Positions 33,398 to 47,100 of a stretch of DNA of 64,000 nt are shown piece after piece. The position numbers and the translations under genes are program-made. Under the pieces are notes generated by a model. The model saw only the letters and a list, made by a program, of their open reading frames with translations, had not been told where the DNA came from and searched no databases. Position 1 is the stretch's first letter, and every line of letters begins with the position of its first letter. The DNA comes from Brachycybe producta (lineage: Eukaryota; Arthropoda; Diplopoda; Playtdesmida; Andrognathidae). The DNA lies in contig JAUPFP010000034.1 of NCBI GenBank assembly GCA_036925085.1, positions 310,001-374,000 on the forward strand. Direction: 5' to 3'.

Positions 33398-34898
33398 CTT
33401 TTGTTTAATTAAAAAAAAACATTATCATTGTCAAATCACACACAAAAAAGAGACAAGTTTGTTTTACGTCAAAACTTGTACCATCAAAAATCCATTATTT
33501 AGTTTTTTTTTTTTTTGTAACTATAACTTATTAAAAGAAAATTCAAAATTCTGAAAACAGTAACTAACTATTAGGTTTTAATCGGCGATGTGATAAATAA
33601 GGCCACATAATGGTTCCAACCTCTTTTGGATACACTATAATATCATAAGTGCCAAAAATCGAATAATAATTCAGTTGAACCAAATTAAAATAGCATAACG
33701 TTTGGAAATTTGCATAATTATATTTCATTTTTTTTAAAAAACAAACCCTTTGTTTTTTTGTTTTTTTAAATGAACTCAAATTATGCAAATTTCCAAAAGT
33801 TATGCAATTTTAAGACACGAAACACGATTTGCACATTTCTAAAGTTTTATTTGCATAAAATTTTCGGCTTTACTGCCTTGGCACACAGCCCACTTTTCTG
33901 TGATTGGGTCTGTCTGCAAGATGTTGTCCCAGGTGGCTGCAATTTGGGTTGTGGTTGCAATGTATTGCTATGAAAAGACGCCGGCTACATTTTGCATTCG
34001 AACTCGATCTCGTAAAAGTGGTTCAGGTGCCAAGGCCCTAAGTGATAAGTGAAATGATGACCTATCTGACATATATTTAAGTTAATGTAACCAGAATATT
34101 TGGCTACTGAACGTTCTAAACAAACACACACCAATCATTTCAACATTTTTTTCTTTTACTGTCACGCATCCTTCTTACTGGAATTTTCTGTTTATTGATG
34201 CACGTTAGTTTAAAGACAACAATGAACACAGATTAGCAAGCATTCATCTATATTTTTATGTTTTAGTTGCTAGTTATTTATTGTATCTAGCGTCATTAAT
34301 TTCGTTAAAATCAAAAAGTGGGATTCATATTTGCACAAGTGTTGCAATTTTAATGTATGTAGTCGTATATTTTTGAAACATAATTTCACTTTTACTGTTT
34401 AGGTAGTTAAGAGTAAAGTGATTTCAGGATTTTGGTCTGTAAAGTTTGCAGAATTTGTGTAAACTGATGGCAAAAAAGCACATATAAAAATAGACGAAAT
34501 ACTAGGGAACAAATGGAAATATTTAATGACTGAGTGATTAATGAATTGCCACGACTTCCAATGAAAACCTCTTGTTATAATTTGAATGCATATTTTAGCT
34601 ATATAACGATTGAAATCAATACAAGTCTGACGTTTCAACTTAGAACTAATTCAAATTACGCATGCACCTGTCGGGTTTCATCATTAGTGCCTCAGTTGTG
34701 ATTGGTGTAAAACCTCGTAAACATCTAATAGAGAATTCAAATCGAAATAACCAAAAAATGTTAATTATTATTCAGTTTGCTGTGTCAACTTGACAACTCA
34801 ACAGTCTATTGACATTCAATTAACGTAGTGTTGTTCGAAATATTGCTTCAGGCGAGAGTAGTTTATTTTACTGCTATGTGAATCTGGTAACCGTTGCC
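33398..34898. other. ATR to lipase 1 intergenic region
   Basis: Holds a palindrome at 33690-33806 (TTGGAAATTTGCATAATTAT against AAATTATGCAAATTTCCAAA) and the MITE at 33875-34036. No gene, promoter motif or RNA gene could be recognised in the rest. Confidence 0.55.
33875..34036. repeat. MITE family H, copy 1
   Basis: It runs from GCCTTGGCACACAGCCCACT to AAGTGGTTCAGGTGCCAAGG. The interior word GCAATGTATTGCTATG and GACGCCGGCTACATTTTGC also occur in the copy at 38773-38966, so the two are one family. Confidence 0.7.
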
Positions 34899-37800
34899 AT
34901 GGATTTGCGAAACATTCCTATCAATGTTATTATTTTTATTATTGTGGCTTTCTGTCTGCGTCCGGTGAAAACGATTTGGACAAATGCGATTGTCAAGGAA
35001 AATGATCCATATGCTGCATACGGAGAATATTTAAAGCCAACTACAGTTTGTTACAATTATTTTTGTTACAACTGTTTGCATAAAAGATTTTAGATAGTTT
35101 TGTATTCTTTTTTTCAGAGAGAACTTGTACAAAAATACAATTATCCTTTTCAAGTACATAAACTAACAACCCAAGATGGATATAATTTAGAACTCCATCG
35201 TATTCCGCACAACAAAACAACAACCACCAATACGAAGAAAATACCCATACTTTTAATTCATGGATTATTTGAGGATTCTGCAAGCTTTATTGATGATGGA
35301 GAAGAAAATAGTCCAGGTATGAATATGTTTTAATTTATTTTTTATATGCGCCTCTCGTTAAACCTGTGCATAATGTACAATGTACATTGGGAGAATCTTA
35401 AAAAGATTTCACGAAAAGCATTGTTTATATTTTTCAAACTCCAATAAAAAGTTTATTTGAAAGATATAGTGAAAAGTGAAAATATTTTTAGGAATATCAC
35501 TGACTATTCTAGTTTCTAAAACGCTTTGACTTTTTTTTTGTTAATGTTTCTCCTGAAAAAAAGTTTGCTTGAAAACCCTAAATTATCTGAAAATCTCAAG
35601 TGAATTTAAGAATGAATCCACAAATGGAAGGGCAATGGAATAATTTTTTCTGTTGAAAGAATTTGTATGCTATTCTAAGATACCGGATTGAAGATATGTT
35701 TTCTGTTATCATATTAAGATGGTTTATGATCAGCTGATTTTGAAACGCTTCATTATTCTGCGTTTCTCGGAATAAAATAAAGGAGAAATCAGAAAGTGTT
35801 TTCGAAACTAGAAGGGTAGCTCACTCATTTAATGGCTTTCAAATAAACTTTTTATAGAACAAAAATTAAAAAATGTTGTCTGCTTATAATTGGGTTATTT
35901 TCAGACTCACATAAAAAGCTTATTTTGAATGACATCAACATGAAAATATCTAAATGATTGAGCTACCTTTCTAGTTTCCAAAACACATTCAAGTTTGTCT
36001 TCATTTTACACCTGAAAGACAGAAATAGTCAAGAGTTTGAGAGGCGTTTACACTTAAAAACCACCTTAAACGGTTTCATATGTTGTTTTTTATAGCTTTT
36101 ATTTTTGTTAATGCTGGATATGACGTTTGGCTTCACAATTCAAGAGGAACGAGGTATTCTATGGAACACGAACATCTTTCTTCCGAGACAGATTTTGAGT
36201 ATTGGGACTTTTGGTGGGTTGTTTTTCGAAAGAAAGAAAAAAGGAAAAATAGGACAATTGGTTGATTTATTTGTGTTTTGCTTTTTAGTTTTGAGGATAT
36301 AGGAAACAATGATCTTCCTGCTGAAGTTGACTATATTCTTTCAGTTACTAATGCTGAAAAAGTATATGTAGTTGGATTCTCAATTGGTGGTGCTTCTAGT
36401 ACTATTTTCTTGGCTGATAATCCTTCATATAATGACAAGGTAATGGAAAGATTACTCTTTTATCTGTTTCGAATTTAGGCGTTGCACCAAATATTATAAT
36501 ATATAACTAGGTGAATGTTAAAATACATTTTACGATTTTAGACAGTAACAGACACACCTAAAAAACAGATTGATTTTAACTTTTTAAAGTGAAATTTTAA
36601 TTGATTTTAAAATGCAAACGATGTTTAAGCTTTTTAGTGTTTTTTATGTTGGTTTGAAAATGATCCAACTATAAGCGGACGATTTTTTTTTTAAATTAAT
36701 TAATTTATTTATTTTGAAACATATCAACATGAAAATACTATTAAGTGATATCTGGCTACCTTTCTAGTTTCTAATTTCTATCAGTTTTTTTCTCATTGTT
36801 GATGCTGAAACGCAGAGTAGCGAGCGTTCCGAAATCTGTTTGTCATTATACATCATAAAATAAATTCAAATTTTATTTAAGGAAAAGAATGCAATATTGG
36901 TAATTTCATGATAAATAGTATTATATAATAGTTATCTTTCAAAATAAACTTTTTTATGGCAGTTTTTTAAAGAAAAAAGATTTTTTTGTTTAATTAGGTT
37001 AGAAAATGTATCTGTTAAAATTATCTTAAAAAGTTTATTTTCAAAGATAAAAATACCATTATGTCTCTGTTCACTGTTTCTAAAAAAAACTGACAGGTCT
37101 TTTTTTTAATTCTGAAATTAGAATATGTTAATTTTTTTTTTTTACAATATAAATATTATTTGTGCCATTGCTTTGCATTTATGTGTTGATTGACAAAACA
37201 AACAGTTTGTAAAACGTAGTCGTAAGTTACGACCGTCGATCGGCGACATGTTCAGATGTTCTTCGCCATTGTTTTCACTTATACTAACGAGTCTGTAAAC
37301 ATTCACACGAAAACATACACAAGTCTAGATAAATGTACACTTATCTAATGATTTTTTTTTTGCGTTTTCATTACAACATGTTGCAAACAAACGTTTTAAA
37401 ATTCGACCTCTGTGTAAATTCTAACTTTTGCACGCGTTTTTTGTGCGTGTTTGGTGTTTCCGCCGAAACAAATTGTATTATTTGTGCTCAGCTTGACAAG
37501 ATTTTTCTAAAAAGCTATAATTTATTTAAATTAGTGAGGGGCAGCTATGAGGGGACTTGCTAGGATTGTTCCGAATTTGAATAATATATAATTTTAACTT
37601 GGATATAAAGGCAATGATTTAAATAATAAAAAAAAATTAACGTCTATTTATTGCAATTGCAGAATTTACTAATTAAATTTAAGATGTTTCTATAAGGTTT
37701 CTATAAGTTTCAAACAGTTTTACTACAACTTATTTTATTTTAACGGTGATATTAAGAGACAGCATTGACTGATTTTTTGTGGCAATTAAAATTATTGGTT

Positions 37801-40800
37801 TAATATTTGAATATTATATATAGGCTTACAGTAATTTTGATCTATTTGATTTAAGCTGGTTTATATCGTAAACGCCTCTCAAACTCTTGTTTGACAAAAT
37901 GTCTTTTAGGAGAAATATTAAGAAAAATGGAAAGTGTTATAGAAACGACAATGGTAACAGAGGGTATATTCATGTTGATATCTTTTATGTCAATTTGAAA
38001 ATGACCCAACTTTAAGCATACGATATTTTTATGCTCCTTTCGAAAACACTTTCTAGTTTCTGTTAATTTTCTCCAGAAATTCAATAAACAACAGTTCGAA
38101 AAGCAACTGTTTGATAAATATCTTGGAGTTGCAAAAAAAAAAAATCTTTCAAGCGAAAAAATTTCGCTTGAAAGATTTTTTTAAATATATTAATCCATTT
38201 TTTTCTTCAAAGTGTGCATGCACAAAGATGTACTCGAAAGAAAATATAAATTTTTTCAAAATTATTAATTTATTTTAAAAGAAATGGGCATTAATAATTA
38301 ATAGAAAAGTCAGTTTAATTTGTGTTTGTTTTTATTAACAGGTGGCATCGTTATTCCTGTTAGCTCCATCTATATGTTTATTTCGAGAAACACACGAGAT
38401 GGTCTACAATTTTCTCAACATTGAAAAGGTATTTTTTGCTTATTGCATATAGTAAACTTACATGTATTGCTACACTATACACTAATACACACTATATACT
38501 ATATACACACACTTATACACTAATTAATTAATTTGGTTAAGTCTTTTTAGTAGAAAAGTTCGTTATAAACTTGAGATTTTTTTTATTTCGATGTATGAAG
38601 AAATATCAAATACCATATAAATGTTATTTACTAATAATTAACCATGTGAAAGTTCTTGTCAAAAATTTTAATTTCTCAGCAACTTTAAAAAGAAAATGAA
38701 TGTGTTTAAGGAATTATTTAATTTAGGGCCCATCGTTTATTACTATTATTATTTTATTCGTCGCAAATGTGATTAAGAACCTTGGCACACGCGAACCTCT
38801 TTTGTGTGATCGAGTTCGACTGCAAAATGTTGTCACAGGTGGCTGGGCTATGGTTGCACTGTATTGCTATGGAAAGACGCTGGAACATTTTACACGAATA
38901 ACACGCCGACTACATTTTCCATTGGAACTCGACCATTAAAAAGTGGTTCTTGTGCCGAGGCCCCTAAACACAGCATACACGAGACAACAAACAAACGTCC
39001 CTCGGCACTTAACACACATAAAAAATAATAATAAAATACACGTAGTTGCTACATTAAATAAAAATTATGAGAAAAAAAAATACAATAATAAAATTATGAT
39101 AAATCATTAAAATATTTATATAAATGCCGATGACTTGTTAAAAGATATAACAAGTCAATAATACACATTTTTAAAAATGTTAACAGAAATCGATTCTACA
39201 AAGGGGTTAATCTGTTTAAAATCGCTCTTCACTTCAAGTTGGAATAATTCGATTATTTATGAAAACGATAATTTTTTTTTATTTATTATTAAACATTCAA
39301 TTTTTTAAAAAAATTGCGAACAAAATTTAAGAATCCGAAGATACCGCGGCCATCACCCTCTAAAAAGGTTTCAAATTGGACTTAAATTAAAGGCTTTATT
39401 TGTATAATTTGTTACAATCAACAAGTACACATAAATTAACTTGCTTAAAATATTCACAGGTATTACTTGTCGTACTGGAGGAGCTGGAAGCAATGCCATT
39501 CAGTGAAATACTTTACGAAACATGCGAAGTAGCATGCGACGGCCTCTTATTTAAAATGTGTCGCGACTTTGTTGGTTATATCAATGATGGCAATTCAACG
39601 GAGTTGGACAATGTATGTCAGTGTCTGTCTTATTTCACTTATTGTCGTCTTAACTTTTACAAAAACCCTTCTGCTTTTAGTCAGAAGTCGTTACCATGTT
39701 GGCAAATGTACTATCTCGTGTGACTGTCAAGATGCTGAGGCATCTTTTACAGGTACATTATATAATTATCATAGTTATTTAACTAAACTATGCTAAAGCA
39801 TTTATCATTTTATAATATTATATTCGTGTAGATGGTTGCGAGAGATGACTTTTTAATGTTTGATCATGGGGCTCAGATTAATCAACAAAAGTATGGTCAG
39901 GTATGAAATCGTTTTTCTTATTTAGCTGATTAGATGTTATGTTTTCGTCTCTCCGCCCCCCCCCCCCTCTCCTTCCTGGATGGTGCGCCATCATGGCAAA
40001 AAAATTCAAAGCGTTTTAGAAAATGGAATAATGGGTGATATTCATAAAAGTATTTTCACTATTATATGAATAGGAAGTCTCTTTCCATACCTGCGGTTTT
40101 GAGATAAATTATAATTTTAAAACGAACTATTTCATGAGAAACTAGAATAGTTGATATTTTTAAAAATAATTTTTTTAGGACAGTTTGAACAGCTGATTTT
40201 TTTTTAAACTCTGGTTGTTTTGTGTTTCAGAAAAGCGGTGCTAAGAAGAAAATAAAAGTGTTAAAAACTAGAACGGTAGAATAGTATTTTCATGTTGATA
40301 TCTTTCGAAACAAACCTTCCTATAGGCAAAAATTTTAAAAGAAATATTCTCTGTTGAAAGTTGAGTCGTTTTCAAACTGACATAAAAAAGATCATATTTT
40401 AAAAGATATCAACATCAAAATGCACTTAAGGGATTGAGCTGCCCTTCTAGTTTCTATAACACTTTCAAGTTTTGTTTAATTTTTCTTGTGAAACACAGAA
40501 TAACTAGAGTTAGAGTAACCTTTACAATTTAAAAACAAACAGCTTAAGAGGGCTCCATAGAAAAATACTTGTGTAAATGCAAGGTAGATGGCGCCAACCT
40601 CCACACGGGGAAAACTTACACTCGCCAATTACTTGAATTAGAATGCCTTTTAGCTATAAAAACGTCTAAAACAACCTATTATCAGTGTGACAAATTTACC
40701 CGGAACATATGTGAAGAGAGCACGTGTAGAAATAGCGATGACGCAAATTAATAGTTTGTCACTTGAAAATAAGGAAGATGAGTTGGAGTTGAAGAGTGTC

Positions 40801-41643
40801 AGTACGTATAGTTCTATGGTAGGGCTAGTGGTGCCATCTAATAATACAGAGATAAAATAAATTAACCTACTTTTTTACAGTTTTTAAACTAATATAGTTT
40901 TTTTCTTATTATAAGAAGTTTAATTGTAGTTGTAGCTGATATACTTTAAAAATATAGTTAAAAGTCAGTTGTTGTTATTTAGTGTGTTCTTATTATTAAT
41001 AGTAAAAATTCAAATTTAATTAAAAATTAGTTATAATTATTACTATGAATTAGATCTAAAAGGTTTGGGTCCATCTGTGGTTGTGTTAGCAGCGAATTAA
41101 CACTTTAGTCATTATATTTACTTGTAATGTGTGTAAACACATCCTTATGCAGAATTGTTTATTTGTTTTTGTTTTTTTCCACAGGTAATTCCACCAGGAT
41201 ATCAAATAGAAAACATAACAGCACCTGTGTCGATATTTTGCGCAGTTGGCGATTCGTTCGTATTGTGCGAGGACCTTCAAAGAATAAGTAGTCGTTTTAG
41301 AAACGTTTCTAATGTGATAGTTGTCCCGTTAAATCACCATACTGAATTTTCTGGTGGTGAGAATGCAAAACTGTATGTTTATGACAGAATATTAAGTCAG
41401 ATGGAGGCACAAGAAATGAGCTCTGATTCTGAATCGTCTAAAACTAAGACCTTCACTTCGATAGCAAAGGAGGTGTTCGAAGAATATAATTCATTTGTAG
41501 CAGTTACATTAACCATCGGGTTGTTACTTCTTTTATTCAGTGGACTTTGCTTCTTTTTGATAAATAGTTGCAGAAAAGATAAAAGAGCTGGAGAACAAGA
41601 AGAGCTCGTTGCTAATACAAAACGTTATTCGATGTACAATTAA
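34899..41643 (+). CDS. Acid-lipase family alpha/beta hydrolase, membrane-anchored, tandem copy 1
   Basis: Related to lysosomal acid lipase / gastric lipase (LIPA/LIPF), which hydrolyse cholesteryl esters and triacylglycerols. Exons: 34899-35045, 35118-35316, 36096-36213, 36289-36439, 38342-38428, 39460-39612, 39681-39752, 39832-39900, 41185-41643; 484 aa with consistent phases. A hydrophobic signal segment (about residues 6-20) is followed by the AB-hydrolase lipase block (YPFQVHKLTTQDGYNLELHR), the oxyanion motif LLIHGLFEDSASF, AGYDVWLHNSRGTRYS and FEDIGNNDLPAEVDYI. The nucleophile elbow is GFSIGGAS (Ser186). The likely triad is completed by Asp355 (AVGDSF) and His384 (NHHTEF). Unusually for this family, a stalk and a strong transmembrane helix (about 436-458) follow, with a short basic cytosolic tail. 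This predicts a type I, membrane-tethered enzyme facing the lumen or outside. Substrate is unknown. An upstream GTG in frame is ignored in favour of the ATG before the signal peptide. Confidence 0.92.
35714..36069. repeat. Full-length family A foldback MITE (reference copy), lipase 1 intron
   Basis: 356 bp from TTAAGATGGTTTATGATCAG to AAAACCACCTTAA. AAACTAGAAGGGTAGCTCAC on the left is mirrored by ATTGAGCTACCTTTCTAGTT, and the AATAAACTTTTTATAG arm by AAAAAGCTTATTTTG. There is no open frame. It ends 26 bp before the acceptor of lipase exon 3. Partial copies lie at about 35440-35600 and 36640-37110 in the same gene. Confidence 0.85.
37851..38105. repeat. Family A MITE, lipase 1 intron
   Basis: TTAAGCTGGTTTATATCGTA and AACGCCTCTCAAACTCTTG match the end of family A. 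The inner GGAAAGTGTTATAGAAACGA and ATTCATGTTGATATCTTTTA follow in family order, and the right half is decayed. Confidence 0.7.
38143..38181. repeat. Perfect short hairpin, lipase 1 intron
   Basis: AATCTTTCAAGCGAAA is followed within three bases by its exact complement TTTCGCTTGAAAGATT. It may be the remnant of a foldback element or an intronic RNA hairpin. A run of T after the stem is compatible with either. Confidence 0.6.
38773..38966. repeat. MITE family H, copy 2, lipase 1 intron
   Basis: It runs from TTAAGAACCTTGGCACACGC to GTGGTTCTTGTGCCGAGGCC with CACTGTATTGCTATGGAAAG inside, as in the copy at 33875. The terminal sequence and short length suggest a hAT-type MITE. Confidence 0.7.
40010..40550. 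repeat. Family A copies, nested, lipase 1 intron
   Basis: TTTGAACAGCTGATTTTTTT, AAAACTAGAACGGTAGAATA and GGGATTGAGCTGCCCTTCTA with its inverse give one recognisable copy at about 40170-40550. A family B-like fragment precedes it (AGGAAGTCTCTTTCC). Confidence 0.65.
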
Positions 41644-41702
41644 GTGATTTATTTGCTTGCTTAATCAAAGAGTTAACTTATTATTGAAATGATAGTAAAA
41701 TG

Positions 41703-42491
41703 TAGGGTCGACCGATTGTATGGCCCCCGACAGTTAGGGAAGGAATCACACATGCTGAAAAACCATCTGAAACTAGAAATAGAAATAACAAAAAAATCAG
41801 AATATTTCTATCTTCCTTTTCACTGAAAGATATATGGCGCTTCTGTTAAATTCCTTACAAAGAAGAACTCAGTGGGATTTTATTATTGTGTGTGTGGGGG
41901 GGGGGGGCGATTTTTTTCTAAAAAACGTAAATTAAAATAGATTGTTATTTTTAACGCCGATTATACCGGTACTTTTATTAGTTTAACAAAATACAAGCTA
42001 AAAAACCTTACAAATACAGTAAAAATCTGTAATGCAAAAAACTTGCGGCTTTTTTCAACTAGAGGAAACTGAGTTCATAGAATCTTTGGTTAAAAATGCA
42101 CATTTTAGTCTTCATCTCAAGATACGAGATTCAAATTTCTTCAGAAAACTTTCCTTTTTTTCTCTTTTTATGAGGTGATTTTTAAAACATTTATAATTAT
42201 TAATGTTTTAAAAACCGCCTCATAAAAAGAAGTATATAATATTTTAATGTCATTTCTCGTATTTGCATTTTCTATTATGGCTAAAGTGTGTTGCAAAGTG
42301 CTTACTAAACACAGTGATTTATAAGCACAGTGTAACATACTTGGCCATAAATTCGTAATTACTAAAGTTTTTAAATATTAAAAAAAATTAAAAGTATCGT
42401 TATTATGTCGATATCAACCTATTTATTTTCCCTGAATAATCTGCCAAACAATAGGCATATCGACAGAATGATAATATCGGTCGAGCCTCTA
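41703..42491. repeat. Long element with TAGGGTCGACCGAT / ATCGGTCGAGCCTCTA ends
   Basis: The left TAGGGTCGACCGATTGTA is mirrored at the right by ATATCGGTCGAGCCTCTA, about 790 bp apart, flanked by TA. The interior is AT-rich without an open frame. It includes the perfect-looking hairpin at 42164-42229, whose arms read CTTTTTATGAGG and CCTCATAAAAAG. Confidence 0.5.
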
Positions 42492-43160
42492 TGATAATGT
42501 AAAGTTTCGTGAAAGGGAATGTGACAAATTTGTGGAATGTGTAGTTTTTTTATAAAAAAAAAAGTTCTGAAAAGTTTAATTACTGGTCCTCGTAATTTCT
42601 TTACTTTTCTAGTTTAAAAACGAAAAGCATAACTTTAAAAGTTTGCTGATATTTACTTTTGTATACTGTTGTTGATGATGATGATTGTTACATATTGTAT
42701 AATTAGGTGATTTATATTTGATTTGAGTCATAGGAATTGACTCAAAATTTTAGAAGTCGGGCTTTTGTGTTTTCTTTCTGTTTTCACTAAAAAATAATTA
42801 TTTACTTTATTCAGTGCTAAAAATAATCTAAATACACAGCATAATGTTAATATTAAATAAAACAATAGTTTAGTAACTAAAGGGGATGTGTCATTATCGA
42901 GAAAGACTTTTGTCTAATTGTTATTCTCAAACCACATGAAAACAGTGTCTGCATTTTGTGCAAATATCGGGAACTTTTTATTTTTATTTAGATCAAGTCA
43001 TGTGAGTTTGTTGGTTACATTTAAGGTGAGCTGAAAAAAATGACTCGCTAATAAAATTTAGCATTGTGTAAATAGTAGTATATAATAAGTATAATAATAT
43101 ATAATAAGTAAGTAAAGGCAAAAAAAATACAGTAAGTAAATAAAACTGATCAGTACCACC

Positions 43161-43457
43161 GGAAGGTGGTTTTAAACTGTAAAGGCTAACTCGAAGTATT
43201 CTATTTTTCAGGTGCAAAATAAAATGAAACTTAAATGTGTTTTAGAAACTACAGTAGATGGATAGCTCAGTCACTTAAAGGTATTTTAATGTTGCTATCT
43301 TTCAAAATAAACTGTTTATAGTCAAGAGTTAAAAAATATCGTCTGCTTAAAGATGGCTCATTTTCAAACTTCCATAAAATGCTTATTTCGAAAACACACT
43401 CAAATTTCTCTTCGTTTTGCACCAGAAAGATGCATTTACACTTGAAAACCACCTTAA
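43161..43457. repeat. Family A MITE between the lipase genes
   Basis: It runs from GGAAGGTGGTTTTAAACTGT to AAAACCACCTTAAGG. It has AAACTACAGTAGATGGATAG and the AATAAACTGTTTATAG arm, but the inverted right inner arm is shortened. About 297 bp. Confidence 0.8.
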
Positions 43458-44137
43458 GGGAAAATGAATTATGCTTTTTTTGCGATGGAAGAGACCGCGG
43501 TTACAGGTCAAAGTTATCTTACAATAACTAGGAAAATGTAGCCTCTAACCAGTCTTTTTTTATTGCAAAAATCACTAAGACAATCATCATTACAGACATT
43601 ACTTATTTTCGCCTACAGTTTTTCTGCTATTACATCTTAATTTTTGATTTTCTGAATGTTTTTTGTCATTAATACAGGGCCAACGGTGTGTGTACGGTGT
43701 TGCAGGAATTAATCACGCATTATTCAATGAGTTCGTGACATTTGCCATTGGTCACTTACTCACCTTTAATTATAATATACTGTATATGGGGCCTAAAGAC
43801 AAATGTTTGCATTTCATCAGATGTTAGTAAGTGTGTCTGTCATCTCGACATGAAGCACATCTGTTTCTATACGAGTCGTTGAGCCAACATTGTGTTGTTG
43901 TCAACCGTACTTCTGACAATAGAATTTGCAGTTCATGACGTTCGACAAAATTGTTTTACATACGTGTTGTTCTACCAAACATTTCCAGAGAGAAACATTA
44001 TGCGACAAAAGCGTGTGTGGAATGTTTTGCTGCAGTGAAACAATAAGGGGTTTCGCAAGTAGAAAAAAAACTCTTTAAGTTGGTTTATTTTTAGTTAACA
44101 AATAACATTTATTGTCTAATCAGAAGAAAATACAAGA

Positions 44138-47100
44138 ATGAGAAGATGTGGGCTAATTTTATTTGTTTTTGTGTGTCTCGTTATGTTCGTGACTAGTGAT
44201 TCTGATAATAAAATCAACGAAGAAATAACGGCTCAGGTGAGCGAAAAGCATTTACGATGCACGATCTATTATGATTATGTCGGATTTAAGGTGCAATCAG
44301 AGGATCTTTATAACCACTTTTTAGGCGCAAATCTACATTGAGGTACTGATGAACTTTATTTAGAAGCAACTTTTATAAGAAGTTCAAATTTCATTTTAAA
44401 CTAGAAGAGTAAATTCAGTACACTTGTACCTGGATATACGACCCCTCTTTATACTGCATTTCACTATAGCGGCCTTTTTTAAATTATAGCTCAGTTTCTA
44501 TTTACAGCCCATATGTACATGCAATATTACTATGTTGTCGCTTATGATGAAAATAAATGATTCGTTATATGGTAATTTTGCTTTAGAGCCAACTTTCCCA
44601 GAACGCATCTCGGCCGGCTGTAAAGCGAGGTATTACTGCATTTGTATTTTTCGTGATGATATACTATATATCTTTGAAAATAAACTGTTATTGTATTAAA
44701 TAACTTATACTCGAGTAACTCGTTGTAAAAGTTTTAATAAACGTGAAATTTGCTTTAAATAGGATATATTCACAATTACGGTTGTTTTGAACTCTTTCAG
44801 GTTCAAAATAAGGAGAACCCTGAATGTGTTTTACAAGCTAAAAGGGTATTTTCATATTGATATCATTTACAGAGAAAAATTAAAAATGATCGACTGCTAA
44901 GCGCGTCGTCTTCTGAAAGATGGTTCATTTTCAAACTCATTAAAAGCAATCAAAATGCTATTAAGTGATGAAGCTACTCTTGTAAAATTGTAATTTTTTG
45001 CAAAGTTTATTTTCATTGCTGTACTCGTTAAGTTTCAAAAATGCTAAAGACATCAATTTTGATTTGCGCCTAAAATATGTTAAGAAAATTCCTCTAATTA
45101 CAACTTAAGTTTCTTAAATTTTATGAGTCTGATAAATGGCAAAAATGGTTTACATTTATGTTATCACTTTTTAGAAATTAGCCACCGGATTTGGTTATCC
45201 ATTTCATGTTCATCATGTTTTAACAAGAGATGGTTACATTTTAGAACTTCATCAAATTCCGCCGAGTCAACCGCCCATCATTTCAAAGAAGTTCAAAAAT
45301 CTTCCTGTGCTTCTTTTACATGGAGTGTTTCAGGATTCTTCAGCTTTTTTATTGAGTGGAGATAAATTCAGCCCAGGTAAATGAAACAAAAGATGTAACT
45401 ATGTATTTAAATTGTTCTTTAATTTTTTTTTTGCTATATTTTCATAGGTTTCTTGCTGTCCAGTGCTGGACAAAATGTGTTTTTGTACAATGCTCGTGGA
45501 ACCAAGAATAGTCGAAACCATTCGTGGTTGGAACCAGAAAAGGATTGGAAGTTTTGGGACTTTTGGTATGTATACTTTATTGTTTTATAGTATTCGGGTT
45601 CTTAAAATTAGGGGTTGTGGGGCTGTTACACAAAATGACACAAGCTCTACTTCCTTCTGACGTCACTAGCTTTAACTGTCAATTGCAGCGTCTGTATATT
45701 ATATAGGTTGCATCTATCTAGGGTAATTGTCCATTACATGAAATACATGTCCATTTCGCGTTCAGCATCAGGCCCATTTATGTTCATTTCGCAAAATGGA
45801 CAGTTACACCAAATGGATGCGACATATACATGCAGTAGCAGTCCCTAATGTTATATTAAAATGTTAATTATCTTATTTTAGTTTCGATGAATTAGGAAAT
45901 TATGATTTGCCAGCGGTAGTGGACTACATCCTTGACATTTCCAATGAAAAACAACTGTATGTGATTGGGTTCTCTTTGGGAGGAGCTGCAGTTAGTGTTT
46001 TTTTGGCCGAAAATCCGGCTTACAACCATAAAGTAAGACAAAGAGTTTTGCTCCAACATTATTAGTGAATCTGCAACAAATAATTCAGATAAAAACTCAC
46101 CCATTTTACGTAGTAAACATTTGTATCTCCATATAGTTTCAAATTTTGTTAGAAACTAGAATAGCAGTAAATTATAAAATGAAATATTAATTGATTAGCA
46201 GCCAAAATATACCCTCCAATCTAAGGTTGTAGAGTTGTTACATAGGTTGCGCCGAATTTGCGAAATAAGGCGAAAAGCTACACAATCTCCTGCATGGAGG
46301 CTAAGTGGCTGCTGATCGAAATAATAACCAATTGTTTATTTTAAAATATGTCCTCATGAAGATACAAGTATGACAACCATTTACTATTCTAGCTTCTAAT
46401 TTAATACTTTTTTTTAATTTAACAAAATGAGGTCCATGTACTAATAAAATTACTATTGTATTAAAGTTGTGCAAATTTTGAACTGTTAGTGCTCCAATTT
46501 TTTTTAGCAAAGTTTGTTTAACGTAATGCAGCCGTTTGTCTACGCGTTTAATGACGAATCAATGTAACAATTTTTGTGTTTGTGTGTTCTATTTTCGAAT
46601 AGGTGAAAGAAGCGTATCTATTGGCTCCTTCAATCTCGATACGTCAAGAGACCCATGAAGCACTTTATTTATTTAATTTATTTGGAAAAGTAAAAGGACC
46701 CGAAAGCATTTTTCAACCATAGAATATTAATACAGAGCTACTTGATCTCTTATTTCGATTAGGTTTTCTTTTCGATGCTGGAAAACGAACATGTTTTGCC
46801 ATATAGTCAGCAGATGTTTCGTTTCTGTTACAATTTTTGTGCGGCACCATTAATGTTTTCAGCATGCAAGACAATTACCAACTATGCTGGCTACACAGAT
46901 AATCCTGTCGATGTGGTAAACAATCATTTTGATCTTTGTGGTTGTTGTTTTTTTATTTAGATTGTTGTACGTATATTTTTAAGAACGCGGTTACGACCGA
47001 TCTTGCAGATCTTATTTCAGGAATTATGGTGAAAACCTTGGAACATCTACTGCAAGTATGTTCAGATTGCTCTATCTCATTGCTAGCTTTGAAATTTAAT

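Larger units (their letters stand above)
41644..44137. other. Interval between the two lipase genes
   Basis: It contains three foldback structures (41703-42491, with 42164-42229 inside it, and 43161-43457) and a G-run near 41889. Nothing else can be assigned. The second lipase's promoter should lie just before 44138; no TATA box is obvious. Confidence 0.55.
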
